DNA of 64,000 bases from Clostridium sp. M62/1. Its GTDB lineage: Bacteria; Bacillota; Clostridia; Lachnospirales; Lachnospiraceae. The stretch covers positions 3,230,001 to 3,294,000 of the forward strand of contig NZ_CP085988.1 in assembly GCF_020736365.1 (NCBI RefSeq), in the 5' to 3' direction. Below are positions 28,353-37,969 of this stretch, in pieces. Below the pieces are notes generated by a model. That model saw only the letters and a program-made list of their open reading frames with translations. It was not told where the DNA came from and made no database searches. The first letter of the stretch is position 1, and each line of letters starts with the position of its first letter. Made by a program: the position numbers and the translations under genes.

Positions 28353-29091
28353 TAAACTCTTCTCCCTTCTCTTTTGTTATCCCTTTTCCCTTTAATTCCG
28401 ACGCATTCTTCCTGTAACGGGCCGAGACCGCAGCCAGGATCAGGAGCATAGCCGGAATGATAAACCGGTCTGCACCGAACAGGGCCAGGCTGATGACAGA
28501 ACAGATCACTCCCGTCAGCGCCGGAACGTGACTGTCAGCCGACAGCCACTGTTCTGTAAAAATTACTACAAAAAGCGCAGTCAGGGCAAAATCCAGCCCT
28601 TCCGTATTGAAAGAAATCACTTCTCCGGCAGCAGAGCCTAAAAGGGTTCCTGCCACCCAGTAGCACTGGTCAAGAAATGTGATCCAGAAAAATTTTCTCT
28701 TCTCTGTCTGGTTTTCAGGCCGGGGCTCAGCGCAGACGACGGAAAAGGTTTCGTCTGACAGTCCGAAAATCAGATAGGGCTTCCATTTTCCCATTTCGGA
28801 ATATTTTCCCAACATGGAAATTCCATAGAAAAGATGGCGTGCATTGATCATCAGAGCCATCAGAAAAGCAGCTGCCGGGCTCACGGCTGCTGTCAGAAGA
28901 TTAATGCCCACGTACTGCAGACTTCCGGCATACACGATAATGCTCATCAGCACAGCCCATATGGCGCCAAAACCATTCACACTCATCAGAATTCCATAAG
29001 CGATCCCTAAAAACAGATAGCCTACCATCACGGGTACTGTTTTGGGAAATGCCTGCATAAAAGGGCTGTCCGTCCGTTTTTTTCTTGCCAT
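28342..29091 (-). CDS. azlC: AzlC-type branched-chain amino acid exporter subunit
   Basis: The protein has 249 residues from the ATG at 29091, where AGGGG precedes; the frame runs upstream to 29163 without support. Family segments: PVMVGYLFLGIAYGILM, YAGSLQYVGINLL, INARHLFYGISM and FGLSDETFSV. Several membrane helices are present. It partners with AzlD just downstream. No Lrp-type regulator gene is adjacent. Confidence 0.88.
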   Translation of the reverse strand: MARKKRTDSPFMQAFPKTVPVMVGYLFLGIAYGILMSVNGFGAIWAVLMSIIVYAGSLQYVGINLLTAAVSPAAAFLMALMINARHLFYGISMLGKYSEMGKWKPYLIFGLSDETFSVVCAEPRPENQTEKRKFFWITFLDQCYWVAGTLLGSAAGEVISFNTEGLDFALTALFVVIFTEQWLSADSHVPALTGVICSVISLALFGADRFIIPAMLLILAAVSARYRKNASELKGKGITKEKGEEFNGQ

Positions 29092-29239
29092 TTTTCCCCT
29101 GCTCCTGCTATACTTATTGTCGAATCTGTCTGCAGAGGAGTTTTCCGGGCCGGCAGCAGTCACAGAAAACTGCCCTGCGGCAGACTGATATGTTAAATTA
29201 TTTTAAAGGCTTCTGTCAGCCATGTCAATCGGGGGAGAT

Positions 29240-30205
29240 ATGAATTATCAGACATCAGATATAACTTCAGATTATAACAGTTTATCCTTTATGGACGCCT
29301 ACAAGTCCTGCCGCCTCTGTCCTCGCAGCTGCGGCGTCGACAGGTACAGGGAATCTGGCTTCTGTGGCTGCGGCCCTGTCGCAAAAGCAGCCCGGGCTGC
29401 TCTGCACCAGTGGGAAGAGCCCTGCATCAGCGGCATAAACGGAAGCGGCACCGTCTTTTTCTCCGGGTGTACTCTGCGCTGCTGTTTCTGTCAGAATTAT
29501 AAAATCAGCAGTGAGGGATTTGGGCGGGAAATCAGCCTCTCCCGTCTTGCCGATATCTTTCTGGAACTGCAGGAGCAGGGCGCGCACAATATCAACCTGG
29601 TCACAGCCACTCAGTATGTGCCCTCTGTCATACAGGCCCTTGACCGCGTCAAAGGGCGGCTCACCATCCCGGTCGTCTACAACTGCGGCGGATATGAAAG
29701 TCTGGAAACCATCCGCACCCTTGAGCCGTATATAGACATCTGGCTGCCGGATCTGAAATACATGGACAGCTCCCTTTCCCGGCGCTACTCTGCGGCCCCT
29801 GACTATTTTGAGGTTGCATCTGAGGCTGTCAAACTCATGATCCGTCAGACCGGCCCTCTTGTCTTCGAGGATTTTTCCGACGGCCAGCAGACCTGCCGCC
29901 TGATGAAAAGAGGCACCATTATCCGCCATATGGTTCTGCCCGGCCAGAAGGAAGATTCTATACGGCTGCTGGACTGGATCAGCCGGTCTCTTCCCAGAGA
30001 ACAGTTCCTCATCAGCCTGATGAGCCAGTACACCCCCTTCTATAAAAGCCAGGACTATCCTGAAATAAACCGCCGCATCACCACCTATGAATATGAGAAA
30101 GTAGTCGACCATGCCATAGCTCTCGGGCTTGACAGCGGTTTTATGCAGGAAAAAAGCAGCGCAAAGGAAGAGTATACGCCGCCGTTTGAGCTGCAGGGAA
30201 TTTAA
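29240..30205 (+). CDS. Radical SAM protein, PflA-like (COG1313 type)
   Basis: The protein has 321 residues from the ATG at 29240 (GGGGAG upstream); 29222 is an alternative. The N-terminus has a Cys cluster (CRLCPRSCGVDR, GFCGCG) and then the radical SAM motif CTLRCCFCQNY (Cys-x3-Cys-x2-Cys). Downstream segments NINLVTATQYVPS, YNCGGYES, DIWLPDLKYMD and LISLMSQYTP are typical of the PflX-like group. It probably binds one 4Fe-4S cluster and SAM; the substrate is unknown. No glycyl-radical enzyme gene is nearby. Confidence 0.85.
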   Translation: MNYQTSDITSDYNSLSFMDAYKSCRLCPRSCGVDRYRESGFCGCGPVAKAARAALHQWEEPCISGINGSGTVFFSGCTLRCCFCQNYKISSEGFGREISLSRLADIFLELQEQGAHNINLVTATQYVPSVIQALDRVKGRLTIPVVYNCGGYESLETIRTLEPYIDIWLPDLKYMDSSLSRRYSAAPDYFEVASEAVKLMIRQTGPLVFEDFSDGQQTCRLMKRGTIIRHMVLPGQKEDSIRLLDWISRSLPREQFLISLMSQYTPFYKSQDYPEINRRITTYEYEKVVDHAIALGLDSGFMQEKSSAKEEYTPPFELQGI

Positions 30206-30250
30206 ACCGGTCACCTGCTCCTTCAGCCGAGCCAGGATTTTACCGCAGAA

Positions 30251-30292
30251 AAAGCGGGTATTGATGTTATTTTATTCATCAATACCCGCTTT
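30251..30292 (-). terminator. Strong terminator of a minus-strand transcript
   Basis: Perfect 16-base arms (AAAGCGGGTATTGATG and complement) enclose a 10-base A/T loop. Five T follow on the minus strand and none on the plus strand, so it ends a leftward transcript, not the radical SAM gene. Confidence 0.8.
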
Positions 30293-30668
30293 AAACTATC
30301 TCATCCATGGGTTTGTACCTCGTTTCATTAGTTTATCTATATGAAGTTTTCTTTTCCCCTTTCCTTTATTTTTCTCTGCCGAATCTTTTTCGTTCACTCC
30401 TTTACCTATTTCGCTGCGAACCGTTCTTCCTAATAATACTTTCTCGTCATATTACTAAGCCGACTCTTTCGAATTTTTAATAGATATTTTTTCGGCCTCC
30501 TCTTCTATAAAGGTTTTAGGGGGTTCCTCTGTCTGATTCATTTATTTGAAATGTATCAGACTAAATTGATTCTCCTGGTGGTCTGTACCTCCTTATCTGA
30601 GATTTCCTTTGGACTTTTTCCTTTTGGAAAATTCCTTTGGATTAGTGGTTAAGTTCTTTTGTTTTGTT
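30251..30668 (-). ncRNA. Candidate small RNA or tiny-peptide transcript
   Basis: The consensus promoter at 30675-30703 and the terminator at 30251-30292 define a unit of about 415 bases. Inside are three near-repeats of TCCAAAGGAA (30604-30641), AAGGAGG near 30590, and a hairpin at 30531-30561 (GTCTGAT and ATCAGAC arms). An ATG in that hairpin opens a 28-residue frame (30455-30541) that ends in TAG TAA and then stays open in the same frame for a further 49 codons to 30296, through a charged stretch (KGKGKRKLHIDKLMKRG). Neither part has a well-placed ribosome site. It could be a regulatory RNA, a small-peptide gene, or a decayed gene. No known RNA class is recognised. Confidence 0.5.
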
Positions 30669-30674
30669 GTCTTT

Positions 30675-30703
30675 ATTATATACATTAAAATTGATTTTGT
30701 CAA
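30675..30703 (-). promoter_or_regulatory. Consensus promoter of the small transcript
   Basis: Exact TTGACA (30698-30703) and exact TATAAT (30675-30680) are 17 bases apart on the minus strand. Confidence 0.8.
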
Positions 30704-31345
30704 TACTTTTTTGTTGTTTTTTATTGTTATTTATTTTATACAGGACTTTATCCCATTTTATTTTGTTATCAATGTTTATATTTTAATATTTATAGATATT
30801 TTTTGTATTATATATTTAATTTCAGTCTTTTTTGTTTCTCTTTCAGGGGACGGTCTGCTTTCTTCCGGCACCGGCACCGGCGGTCCCCCCAATCCTGCTC
30901 TTACTTATGCTCCTACTCAAGGGCAGATTTTTCATTCTTTTAGGAAATCTTCTGCAATTCTTCTGAAAAGTCCTTGTAATTTCCTCTCTGTTTCGGTATA
31001 ATATTTCCATCTTTCCAGATTCTGTTTCTCTTCTGTTTTTCTCTATCGTTTAAGTTCTGTTTTCTGGTCTGCAGCTTATTTCCATCTGCCTTCTGTACCG
31101 GTTTCAGCTCTTACGCACTCTATTTTTATGCTCTGACCGGCAGCCTGAGATATCTTCCTATCTGTTTGCTCCCGTCTGGCTGTAAGCCTTCGCCTCTGAA
31201 GCTGCTCTTAACATTCTTAAACTTTTTGATTTCTTTTAATTTCTTTTAATCTCATTGATAATTCTGAACGGCGCCTGCGCCTTTTCTGATTATCCCTGAA
31301 ATTTTTCCACTTTTACACATTTTCTTAATCTGAAGGAGAGATTCT
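30704..31345. other. AT-rich gap with no convincing gene
   Basis: About 640 bases. The plus-strand reading frame here is a run of Phe, Ile and Tyr from T-rich DNA and antisense to the promoter. A 55-codon minus frame near 31010 to 30850 has a weak start (GGAAAG) and no recognisable content. GGGGAC and GTCCCC near 30846-30890 could pair around a CCGG-rich loop. A short GGCGC/GCGCC hairpin with a T-rich tail is at 31270-31285. Confidence 0.4.
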
Positions 31346-32305
31346 ATGACATACGAAAATTTTCTATCTGCAATTCTTTTAGCTGTGAAGGCACAGGCCG
31401 GCCCGGAAGTGTCCGTCAGTATCCAGAAAGTCCTGAAAAACAACGGAATCGAGATGGACGGGCTGTGCATCCGGGAAAAGGATTCCCCCTTTGCCCCGGC
31501 AGTCTATCTTGAGTCCTACTATGAGGAAGCTCTGAAGGGCACCCCTGTCTCTGAGATAGCCTCTTCGATTCTGGAGGCATCTGCAGACAGGAGAGCCTTT
31601 AGCCCAGAGCTTGACACATGGATTTACGATTTCTCACAGGTGTCAGAAAAAGTAGCTTTCCGTCTCGTTTCCAGCCGGAAGAATGAAGCTCTTCTCTCTT
31701 CTGTACCACATATCCGTTTTCTGGATCTGGCTCTGATTTTTTATCTGATCCTGGAACAGAAGGAGGACGGACAGATGACCGTTCTGATCCGCAACGAACA
31801 TGCAAGCCTGTGGGGCACGGACTCCAGAGAGCTTTATCGCCTGGCAGAACAAAACACTCCCCGCCTCCTTCCTGCCAAAATCGAGCCCATCGAAAATTTT
31901 CTCTTCTCTGTTCCCAAAAATACTCTCACACAGGTTCTCGACAAGGAAGCGCTCACCTGTCTTTTTGAGGAGGCTTCGCCTGTAAACCTCTATATTCTGA
32001 CAAATTCAGCAGGACTTTACGGCGCTGCCTGTATGTTTTATCCGGACATATTAAAAGACTTCGCAGCGCTTACAGGGGATGATCTGTTCATCCTCCCATC
32101 AAGCATCCACGAAGTCCTCTTAAGCCCTGTGAACAAGAGCCTCACAGTTGAAGAAACTAATCAGATGATCTGCGAGATCAACCGGCTTGAGGTTTCTGCC
32201 GAAGAGCAGCTGTCTGATCATGTCTATTATTATCAGGCCTCCTGTGATCGGATTTCCCTGCCCCTTACTGTTTCTGCATCAGACGGAAAATGGAATCCAC
32301 AATAA
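31346..32305 (+). CDS. DUF5688 family protein
   Basis: The protein has 319 residues; GAAGGAG precedes the ATG. It starts MTYENFLSAILLAVKAQ and has NGIEMDGLCIREKD, APAVYLESYYEEAL, YLILEQKEDGQMTVLIRNEH and FILPSSIHEVLL, all typical of the large DUF5688 family that is strongly expanded in Lachnospiraceae. The function is unknown; no membrane segments. Its 3' end overlaps the convergent exporter gene by 41 bases. Confidence 0.75.
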   Translation: MTYENFLSAILLAVKAQAGPEVSVSIQKVLKNNGIEMDGLCIREKDSPFAPAVYLESYYEEALKGTPVSEIASSILEASADRRAFSPELDTWIYDFSQVSEKVAFRLVSSRKNEALLSSVPHIRFLDLALIFYLILEQKEDGQMTVLIRNEHASLWGTDSRELYRLAEQNTPRLLPAKIEPIENFLFSVPKNTLTQVLDKEALTCLFEEASPVNLYILTNSAGLYGAACMFYPDILKDFAALTGDDLFILPSSIHEVLLSPVNKSLTVEETNQMICEINRLEVSAEEQLSDHVYYYQASCDRISLPLTVSASDGKWNPQ

Positions 32306-32684
32306 AAATCGCCATAGCCATTGCACCTGAAATCTGAAGAGTTTCTATGAAATAGGAATTGGACAGAGCCGGATCCCCCTGTATCATGTAATAGACACAG
32401 CGGTAAATGGAAGCCCCCGGTACAGTCGGGAGAATTCCCGATACAAGGAACACTGTAACAGGCGCCTTAAACACCCTGGCAAAAATATGGCTCAGCAAAG
32501 CCACCAGTATGCTTGACCAGAATGCTGCAGCAATAAGGGAATAGCCCATCTCCTGCACCAGAAGATAGGAAAGCCAGCAGACAGCACCTGCAATCCCTGC
32601 ATGGATCACATGCCTCGCCGGCACTTCCAAAAGAATTCCAAAACCCACAATCGCGATAAACGAAGCTACTGCCTGAGCCGCCAT
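32265..32684 (-). CDS. Threonine/serine exporter, C-terminal half (ThrE_2 type)
   Basis: The protein has 139 residues with about four membrane helices (IAIVGFGILLEVPAR, VFLVSGILPTVPGASIY, MAMAIFIVDSIF). In Firmicutes the ThrE exporter is often split in two; this is the small half. Its ATG overlaps the last base of the stop of the large half. The 3' end overlaps DUF5688 tail to tail. Confidence 0.85.
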   Translation of the reverse strand: MAAQAVASFIAIVGFGILLEVPARHVIHAGIAGAVCWLSYLLVQEMGYSLIAAAFWSSILVALLSHIFARVFKAPVTVFLVSGILPTVPGASIYRCVYYMIQGDPALSNSYFIETLQISGAMAMAIFIVDSIFRLMQKQ

Positions 32685-33454
32685 TACACCGCACCTCCCA
32701 ACATTCCGCCAAGCATCATGGCCGCTCCTGTGCCGGAAGCCACCGCCAGGGCAACCACAATGGCTTCAAGGATCCTCGCTATTCCAGATGTGTAATCTCC
32801 ATTTAAAGTATCTCTGATAGCCGAGGTAAAGGTTACCCCCGGCACAAGCGGCATCAGGTCGCTGATAATCACTGCATCGATATTGAGAGAGGGCAGAAAA
32901 GCAGCCTGGACAGCCAGGGAGAGAAACGCCGCGATAAAAGCCTCCGAGGCGCTGGAACAGAAATCATTCAGCCGCACCCGTCCAATCAGAATCTCAAGGA
33001 GAGCCATCACCATTCCGAAGGCCCCGGCTGCCAGAACCTCCAGCCAGCCGCCGCCGAACATGATGGCGAAGGCGGCCGGCGTGAGCGTATAGCCGAGGAT
33101 GCGCAGCTTTCTGCCATATTGGATTTCCCCTGCAATCTCCCTCAGCTGTTTTCCAGAATCCTCCAGGGAAAGCGTTCCCCTGCAGAACCTTCTCGATACA
33201 TCGTTTACCCGGTAAACACGGTTCATATTCGTCGCCCGCTTCCTGACTCTGCGCACCACGCTGAGAGGTTCCCCCTCAGCGGACGCTAAAGTAATGAAAA
33301 TACCGGTGGCCATTACAACCACCTCTGTCTCCGCTGCTCCCGAATATCGGAGAATACGGATAATTGTATCTTCCACCCGGTAAATTTCCGCTCCGCTGAC
33401 CAGCATAATCTCACCTGCCAGCGCCGCCATATCTACCAGCACTCTGTCTTTCAT
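32684..33454 (-). CDS. Threonine/serine exporter, N-terminal half (ThrE_1 type)
   Basis: The protein has 256 residues from the ATG at 33454 with AAAGGAG 8 bases upstream. A soluble N-terminal region has the family core (MLVSGAEIYRVEDTI, TGIFITLAS, NRVYRVNDVS), followed by about five membrane helices including ISDLMPLVPGVTFTSAIRDT. It acts with the small half as an amino acid exporter in the membrane. Confidence 0.87.
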   Translation of the reverse strand: MKDRVLVDMAALAGEIMLVSGAEIYRVEDTIIRILRYSGAAETEVVVMATGIFITLASAEGEPLSVVRRVRKRATNMNRVYRVNDVSRRFCRGTLSLEDSGKQLREIAGEIQYGRKLRILGYTLTPAAFAIMFGGGWLEVLAAGAFGMVMALLEILIGRVRLNDFCSSASEAFIAAFLSLAVQAAFLPSLNIDAVIISDLMPLVPGVTFTSAIRDTLNGDYTSGIARILEAIVVALAVASGTGAAMMLGGMLGGAV

Positions 33455-33561
33455 TCGTCGTACTCCTTTAACTCCTCCAGGCCGCAAATTTCGGATTGCG
33501 GGGAATATCTTTCATCCGCTCTGCAGAACTGTTTCAGAATCGCTCTCTGATTTCTGTCCTG

Positions 33562-35565
33562 TCAGAAAAGCCGGCTTCCCACCTGGTAGACCGCCACGGC
33601 AGCTACCCAGGCCACGATCAGCTGGAATGCCATCATGCCGCAGGTCCACTTCCAGGAATGGGTTTCCCGCTTGATCGTGGCAATCGTGGCCGCGCATGGG
33701 GTATAGAGCAGACAGAAAATCATCAGCGCATAAGCATTGACCGGTCCGAAGCCAGAGGCCGACAGCGCTGTGCCAAGCTGTGCCATGCCTCCTGCCGAGT
33801 TGATGTTTCCGATTCCGTAGAGCACGGAAAAGCTGGAAACCACAACCTCCTTTGCCGAGATCCCTGAGATGAGGGCAACGACAATCTGCCAGCTTCCAAG
33901 TCCTGCCGGAACTAAGAGGAAGGAAATATAATGGCCAATCATTGCGGCAAAGCTGTCCGATACATCTGTCACCAGACCAGACGGCCCCAGATTTAAGATA
34001 AACCAGAGAATGATGGAAGCCACAAAAATGGTGGTTCCCGCCTTTGTCAGGTAATCCTTCACCTTGTCCCAGACATAGATCGCCACCGTACGCCCATTGG
34101 GCGTCTTGTACTCCGGAAGCTCAATCAGGAGTATATTCTCATACTCCTCCTTTGAGGAACGGTATACGATAAATGCCACCAGAATCGCCACTGCAAGGCC
34201 GATCAGGTAGAGGGAATAAGCTACCAGAAGGGCATGATCCGGGAAGAACAGTTCTGCAAACAGAACGTAAATCGTAAGTCTGGCGGAGCAGGACATAAAG
34301 GGGGTCACAAGAATGGTGCGCCGCCTGTCCTTCTGGCTTTCCAGTGCCCTGGTCGCCATAATCGCCGGAACCGTACATCCAAATCCCAGAAGCATGGGGA
34401 GAAAGGCCTTTCCCGACAGGCCCACCATTCCCATGGTTTCGTTCATAACGTAGGCCACACGGGACATGTAGCCGCTGTCCTCCAAAAAGGCCAGCGCAAG
34501 AAACAGGATGAAAATGTTGGGGAGGAAGGTCAAAATACCGCCTACTCCCGCAATAATGCCATCGACAATTAAAGACTCCATCCAGCCGGCCACGTGAATA
34601 CCCGTCAGAAACGCCTGGGCCGAGGCAGAGAACCAGTCCAGCCCTGCCTCAAAATAACCTTTCAGAAAATCGCCTACGGTAAAGGTGAAGAAAAATACCA
34701 GCGCCATAATTCCAAGGAAAACCGGAATTCCCAGAACCGGATGTGTCAGAAGCCGGTCTATCTGATCGGTCCGCTCTGACTTGCTCTCCTTGTTGACCAG
34801 GCACTCAGAGATAATCTCCTCTATGTAGTCATATTTCTCATTGATAATGTCCTTTTCGTAGCTTCTGTCGATAATATTGCTCAGATCCACCGGGTGCTCC
34901 TGACACACGGTTTCATCGTATTCCAGCATTTTTATCGCATGCCAGCGAAGGTTTTCCATCTCGCCGAACCTGGCTCTCAGGACCACCTCCGTCTTTTCAA
35001 TAAGCCTCTCAATAGGCTCCTGATAGCGGACGACAATGCCATGAGGCCCCTCCTCGTAGTGGTGAACCACTGCATGCATCAGCACATCAAGACCTGTTCT
35101 TTTTCTGGCCGATACAGGGATACACGGGATGCCGCCAAGCATCTCGGGAAGGCGGTGGAGATCGATCTCCATTCCCCTCTCCTCCACAATATCCATCATG
35201 TTTAAGGCCAGGATTACCGGCTTTTTAAGCTCCAGAAGCTGCAGGGTCAGATAGAGATTTCTCTCCAGAGATGAGGCGTCCACAACATTGATGATGACAT
35301 CCACCTCATTTTCCTCAATACATTTTCTCGTGACCCGCTCCTCGATAGTATAGGAGGTCAGGCTGTAGATTCCCGGCAGGTCGATGACCCGGATGGGGCG
35401 CCCCTTGTAGCTTGTCTCCCCTTCCACCCGCTCGACTGTCACGCCTGGCCAGTTGGCCACCTTGAGCTTTGCTCCTGTAAATGCGTTGAACAGCGTAGTC
35501 TTTCCGCAGTTTGGATTTCCCACAAAGCCAACGGTTATCTGTTTTTCCTGATTCTGTCCGCTCAC
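33562..35565 (-). CDS. feoB: Ferrous iron transporter FeoB
   Basis: The protein has 667 residues. N-terminal GTPase: G1 GNPNCGKTTLF, G3 DLPGIYSL, G4 NMMD, with G2 in NWPGVT. A helical GDI-like domain and about eight membrane helices follow, with gate segments (LPNIFILFLALAFLEDSGYM, LLGFGCTVPAIMATR, SGISAKEVVVS, LLYTPCAATIATIKRE). It imports Fe2+. The start overlaps the feoA stop by 4 bases. Confidence 0.95.
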   Translation of the reverse strand: MSGQNQEKQITVGFVGNPNCGKTTLFNAFTGAKLKVANWPGVTVERVEGETSYKGRPIRVIDLPGIYSLTSYTIEERVTRKCIEENEVDVIINVVDASSLERNLYLTLQLLELKKPVILALNMMDIVEERGMEIDLHRLPEMLGGIPCIPVSARKRTGLDVLMHAVVHHYEEGPHGIVVRYQEPIERLIEKTEVVLRARFGEMENLRWHAIKMLEYDETVCQEHPVDLSNIIDRSYEKDIINEKYDYIEEIISECLVNKESKSERTDQIDRLLTHPVLGIPVFLGIMALVFFFTFTVGDFLKGYFEAGLDWFSASAQAFLTGIHVAGWMESLIVDGIIAGVGGILTFLPNIFILFLALAFLEDSGYMSRVAYVMNETMGMVGLSGKAFLPMLLGFGCTVPAIMATRALESQKDRRRTILVTPFMSCSARLTIYVLFAELFFPDHALLVAYSLYLIGLAVAILVAFIVYRSSKEEYENILLIELPEYKTPNGRTVAIYVWDKVKDYLTKAGTTIFVASIILWFILNLGPSGLVTDVSDSFAAMIGHYISFLLVPAGLGSWQIVVALISGISAKEVVVSSFSVLYGIGNINSAGGMAQLGTALSASGFGPVNAYALMIFCLLYTPCAATIATIKRETHSWKWTCGMMAFQLIVAWVAAVAVYQVGSRLF

Positions 35566-35807
35566 TGTGCCGTTCCCTCCCTTCCGTCCAAGGGCTGGAT
35601 TTCAATTCCCTCTGCAATGCCGCGCCCAAGAGCCAGCCGGGTGCCTCTCACCTTTACAATCAGGGACCCGCTCTTTTTTTTATTCATAATGGTAATTTTT
35701 GTCTTTTCATTGACGCCAAGGGCTTCCAGACGCCTGGTCAGACGGTCGGCTACCATCACCTCTCTGACAAGGTAGCTCTCTCCTTTTATTCCTTCATATA
35801 GTTTCAT
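35562..35807 (-). CDS. feoA: FeoA-type SH3-like iron transport protein
   Basis: The protein has 81 residues from the ATG at 35807, where GGAGAGAGAT precedes; the frame to 35834 is unsupported. Beta-rich core: RLEALGVNEKTKITIMN, GSLIVKVRGTRLALGRGIAEGIEI. It supports FeoB, with which it is translationally coupled. Confidence 0.9.
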   Translation of the reverse strand: MKLYEGIKGESYLVREVMVADRLTRRLEALGVNEKTKITIMNKKKSGSLIVKVRGTRLALGRGIAEGIEIQPLDGREGTAQ

Positions 35808-35887
35808 ATCTCTCTCCGTCCTTCGTCCAGACATTAATTTCCAGAGGCAGCCTTCCGGGCCTCCTCCTCATTCTGAACTGCACGTTT

Positions 35888-35916
35888 ATTTTAATAGAAT
35901 ACGCATTCATTGTCAA
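35888..35916 (-). promoter_or_regulatory. Promoter of feoAB with palindromic operator-like spacer
   Basis: TTGACA (35911-35916) and TAAAAT (35888-35893) are 17 bases apart. The spacer contains the perfect palindrome-with-gap GAATGCGTATTC (35897-35908), a good position for an iron-responsive repressor of the Fur or DtxR type. The regulator is an inference. Confidence 0.65.
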
Positions 35917-35951
35917 TGTCTGGTATCTGCCATGCCTCTCCACTGTCTTTC

Positions 35952-37943
35952 CTAATCTTCTTCCAGCTGAAGGAGCATTTTTTTGATCTCCACCATCCGG
36001 TCGCGGAGGATGGCCGCCTCCTCAAAATTCAGCTCTGCAGCTGCCTGGTGCATCTTCTTTGTCAGCTCCTTCACCAACTTCTTAAGCTCCTTCTCATCCA
36101 TAGACTCCGGATCCTTTGTCACCTCGTTGGTCACGCCCTCTGCCGCCTGGGAAATGCTGATCAGATCCCGTACTGCCTTTTTGATCGTCGTCGGCGTAAT
36201 ATGATGCTCCTCATTGTAGGCCTGCTGAATCTCTCTCCTCCTCTTCGTCTCCTCGATGGCGACGCGCATAGAATCGGTGATCGTGTCGGCATACATGATT
36301 ACATGCCCCTCGGAATTTCGCGCTGCCCTTCCCACAGTCTGGATCAGGGAAGTCTCTGAGCGCAGGAAGCCTTCCTTGTCTGCGTCGAGAATCGCCACCA
36401 GGGAGATTTCCGGTATATCCAGTCCCTCTCTCAGAAGGTTGATGCCCACCAGAACATCAAATACGTCAAGGCGCATATCACGGATGATCTCTGCCCTTTC
36501 CAGCGTGTCAATATCGGAGTGCAGATATTTCACGCGGATGCCGGCATCCCTCATATAATCCGTCAGATCCTCAGCCATCCGCTTCGTCAGAGTGGTGATG
36601 AGCACCTTTCCCTTCTTCTTGATTTCCCGATTGACCTCGCTGACCAGATCATCAATCTGCCCCTCCACCGGGCGCACATCAATGGGCGGATCGAGAAGGC
36701 CGGTGGGACGGATGATCTGCTCTGCCCGGAGCATTTCGTGGGCCTCCTCATAGTCAGAAGGAGTGGCAGAGACAAAGAGCATCTGATCGATTTTCGACTC
36801 GAACTCCTCAAAATTCAGAGGACGGTTATCGAGAGCTGACGGGAGGCGAAAGCCGTACTCCACCAGGGTCTTTTTTCTGGATCGGTCGCCGGCGTACATT
36901 CCCCTGATCTGGGGCAGGGTAATATGGGACTCGTCTATTATAATAAGGAAATCCTCCGGGAAATAGTCGATGAGGGTGCAGGGCGGCTCCCCCGGCGCAG
37001 AGCCCGTCAGGTGGCGGGAGTAGTTTTCAATTCCCGAGCAGAATCCTGTTTCCCGCATCATCTCCACATCGAAGTTGGTTCTCTCCAAGATGCGCTGCGC
37101 CTCAAGGAGCTTGTCCTCGCTCTTGAACCAGGCCACCTGCTCCTTGAGCTCTTCCAGAATGTTTTTAGCTGCCAGCTCCATCTTCTCTTTTGGAATGACA
37201 TAGTGGGACGCGGGGAAAATAGCCACATGTCCCAGCTGCGCCTTGATCTCCCCGGTCAGGGTATCGATCTCTGTAATCCGGTCCACCTCATCCCCGAAGA
37301 ATTCTATCCGGTAGGCATCGCCGCCGGAATAGGCGGGATAGATTTCCAGCACATCGCCGCGGACACGGAAAGAACCGCGCTTGAAATCCATGTCGTTTCT
37401 CGTGTACTGGATGTCGATGAGCTTGTGTATCACCTCATCCCTGTCCTTGATCATGCCGGGGCGCAGGGAGATCACCATCTCCTTATAGTCGATAGGGCTT
37501 CCCAGACCGTAGATGCAGGAGACAGAAGCCACGATAATGACATCGCTTCTCTCGGAGAGGGCTGCGGTAGCCGAGTGGCGAAGCTTATCGATCTCGTCAT
37601 TGATGGATGAGTCCTTTTCAATATAGGTGTCCGTGGACGGGACGTAAGCTTCGGGCTGGTAGTAGTCGTAGTAGGAGACAAAATACTCCACTGCATTGTT
37701 GGGAAAAAATTCCTTAAATTCACTGTAGAGCTGAGCCGCAAGGGTCTTATTGTGGGCAATGATCAGCGTAGGCTTGTTTAAGGCCTGGATGACGTTTGCC
37801 ATGGTGAATGTCTTGCCGGAGCCGGTAACGCCAAGCAGCGTTTCAAATTGATTTCCTTCTTTAAAGCCCTTAACCAGTTCGGCGATGGCCTGGGGCTGGT
37901 CGCCGGTGGGGGCGTATTCGGATACTAGTTCGAAATGGTCCAT
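35952..37943 (-). CDS. uvrB: UvrABC excinuclease subunit B
   Basis: This helicase-like damage verifier of nucleotide excision repair has 663 residues. Walker [14 protein letters not shown], beta-hairpin region [24 protein letters not shown] box [13 protein letters not shown], helicase motifs V-VI ([25 protein letters not shown]) and C-terminal UVR motif ([16 protein letters not shown]). It follows the NADAR gene by 26 bases on the same strand, so it may be partly co-transcribed with the ADP-ribosylation cassette. Confidence 0.95.
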   Translation of the reverse strand: MDHFELVSEYAPTGDQPQAIAELVKGFKEGNQFETLLGVTGSGKTFTMANVIQALNKPTLIIAHNKTLAAQLYSEFKEFFPNNAVEYFVSYYDYYQPEAYVPSTDTYIEKDSSINDEIDKLRHSATAALSERSDVIIVASVSCIYGLGSPIDYKEMVISLRPGMIKDRDEVIHKLIDIQYTRNDMDFKRGSFRVRGDVLEIYPAYSGGDAYRIEFFGDEVDRITEIDTLTGEIKAQLGHVAIFPASHYVIPKEKMELAAKNILEELKEQVAWFKSEDKLLEAQRILERTNFDVEMMRETGFCSGIENYSRHLTGSAPGEPPCTLIDYFPEDFLIIIDESHITLPQIRGMYAGDRSRKKTLVEYGFRLPSALDNRPLNFEEFESKIDQMLFVSATPSDYEEAHEMLRAEQIIRPTGLLDPPIDVRPVEGQIDDLVSEVNREIKKKGKVLITTLTKRMAEDLTDYMRDAGIRVKYLHSDIDTLERAEIIRDMRLDVFDVLVGINLLREGLDIPEISLVAILDADKEGFLRSETSLIQTVGRAARNSEGHVIMYADTITDSMRVAIEETKRRREIQQAYNEEHHITPTTIKKAVRDLISISQAAEGVTNEVTKDPESMDEKELKKLVKELTKKMHQAAAELNFEEAAILRDRMVEIKKMLLQLEED

Positions 37944-37969
37944 AATTTACTCCTTCAATCACAATTATA

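Noticed and set aside
30251-30668. tmRNA, 6S RNA or SRP RNA for the small transcript
   Set aside because: No tRNA-like ends, no tag reading frame, no long central bulge and no SRP helix 8 motif were found.
30609-31001. Plus-strand reading frame of 130 codons in the AT-rich gap
   Set aside because: The residues are mostly Phe, Ile, Tyr and Val from T-rich DNA, there is no ribosome site, and it is antisense to a consensus promoter.
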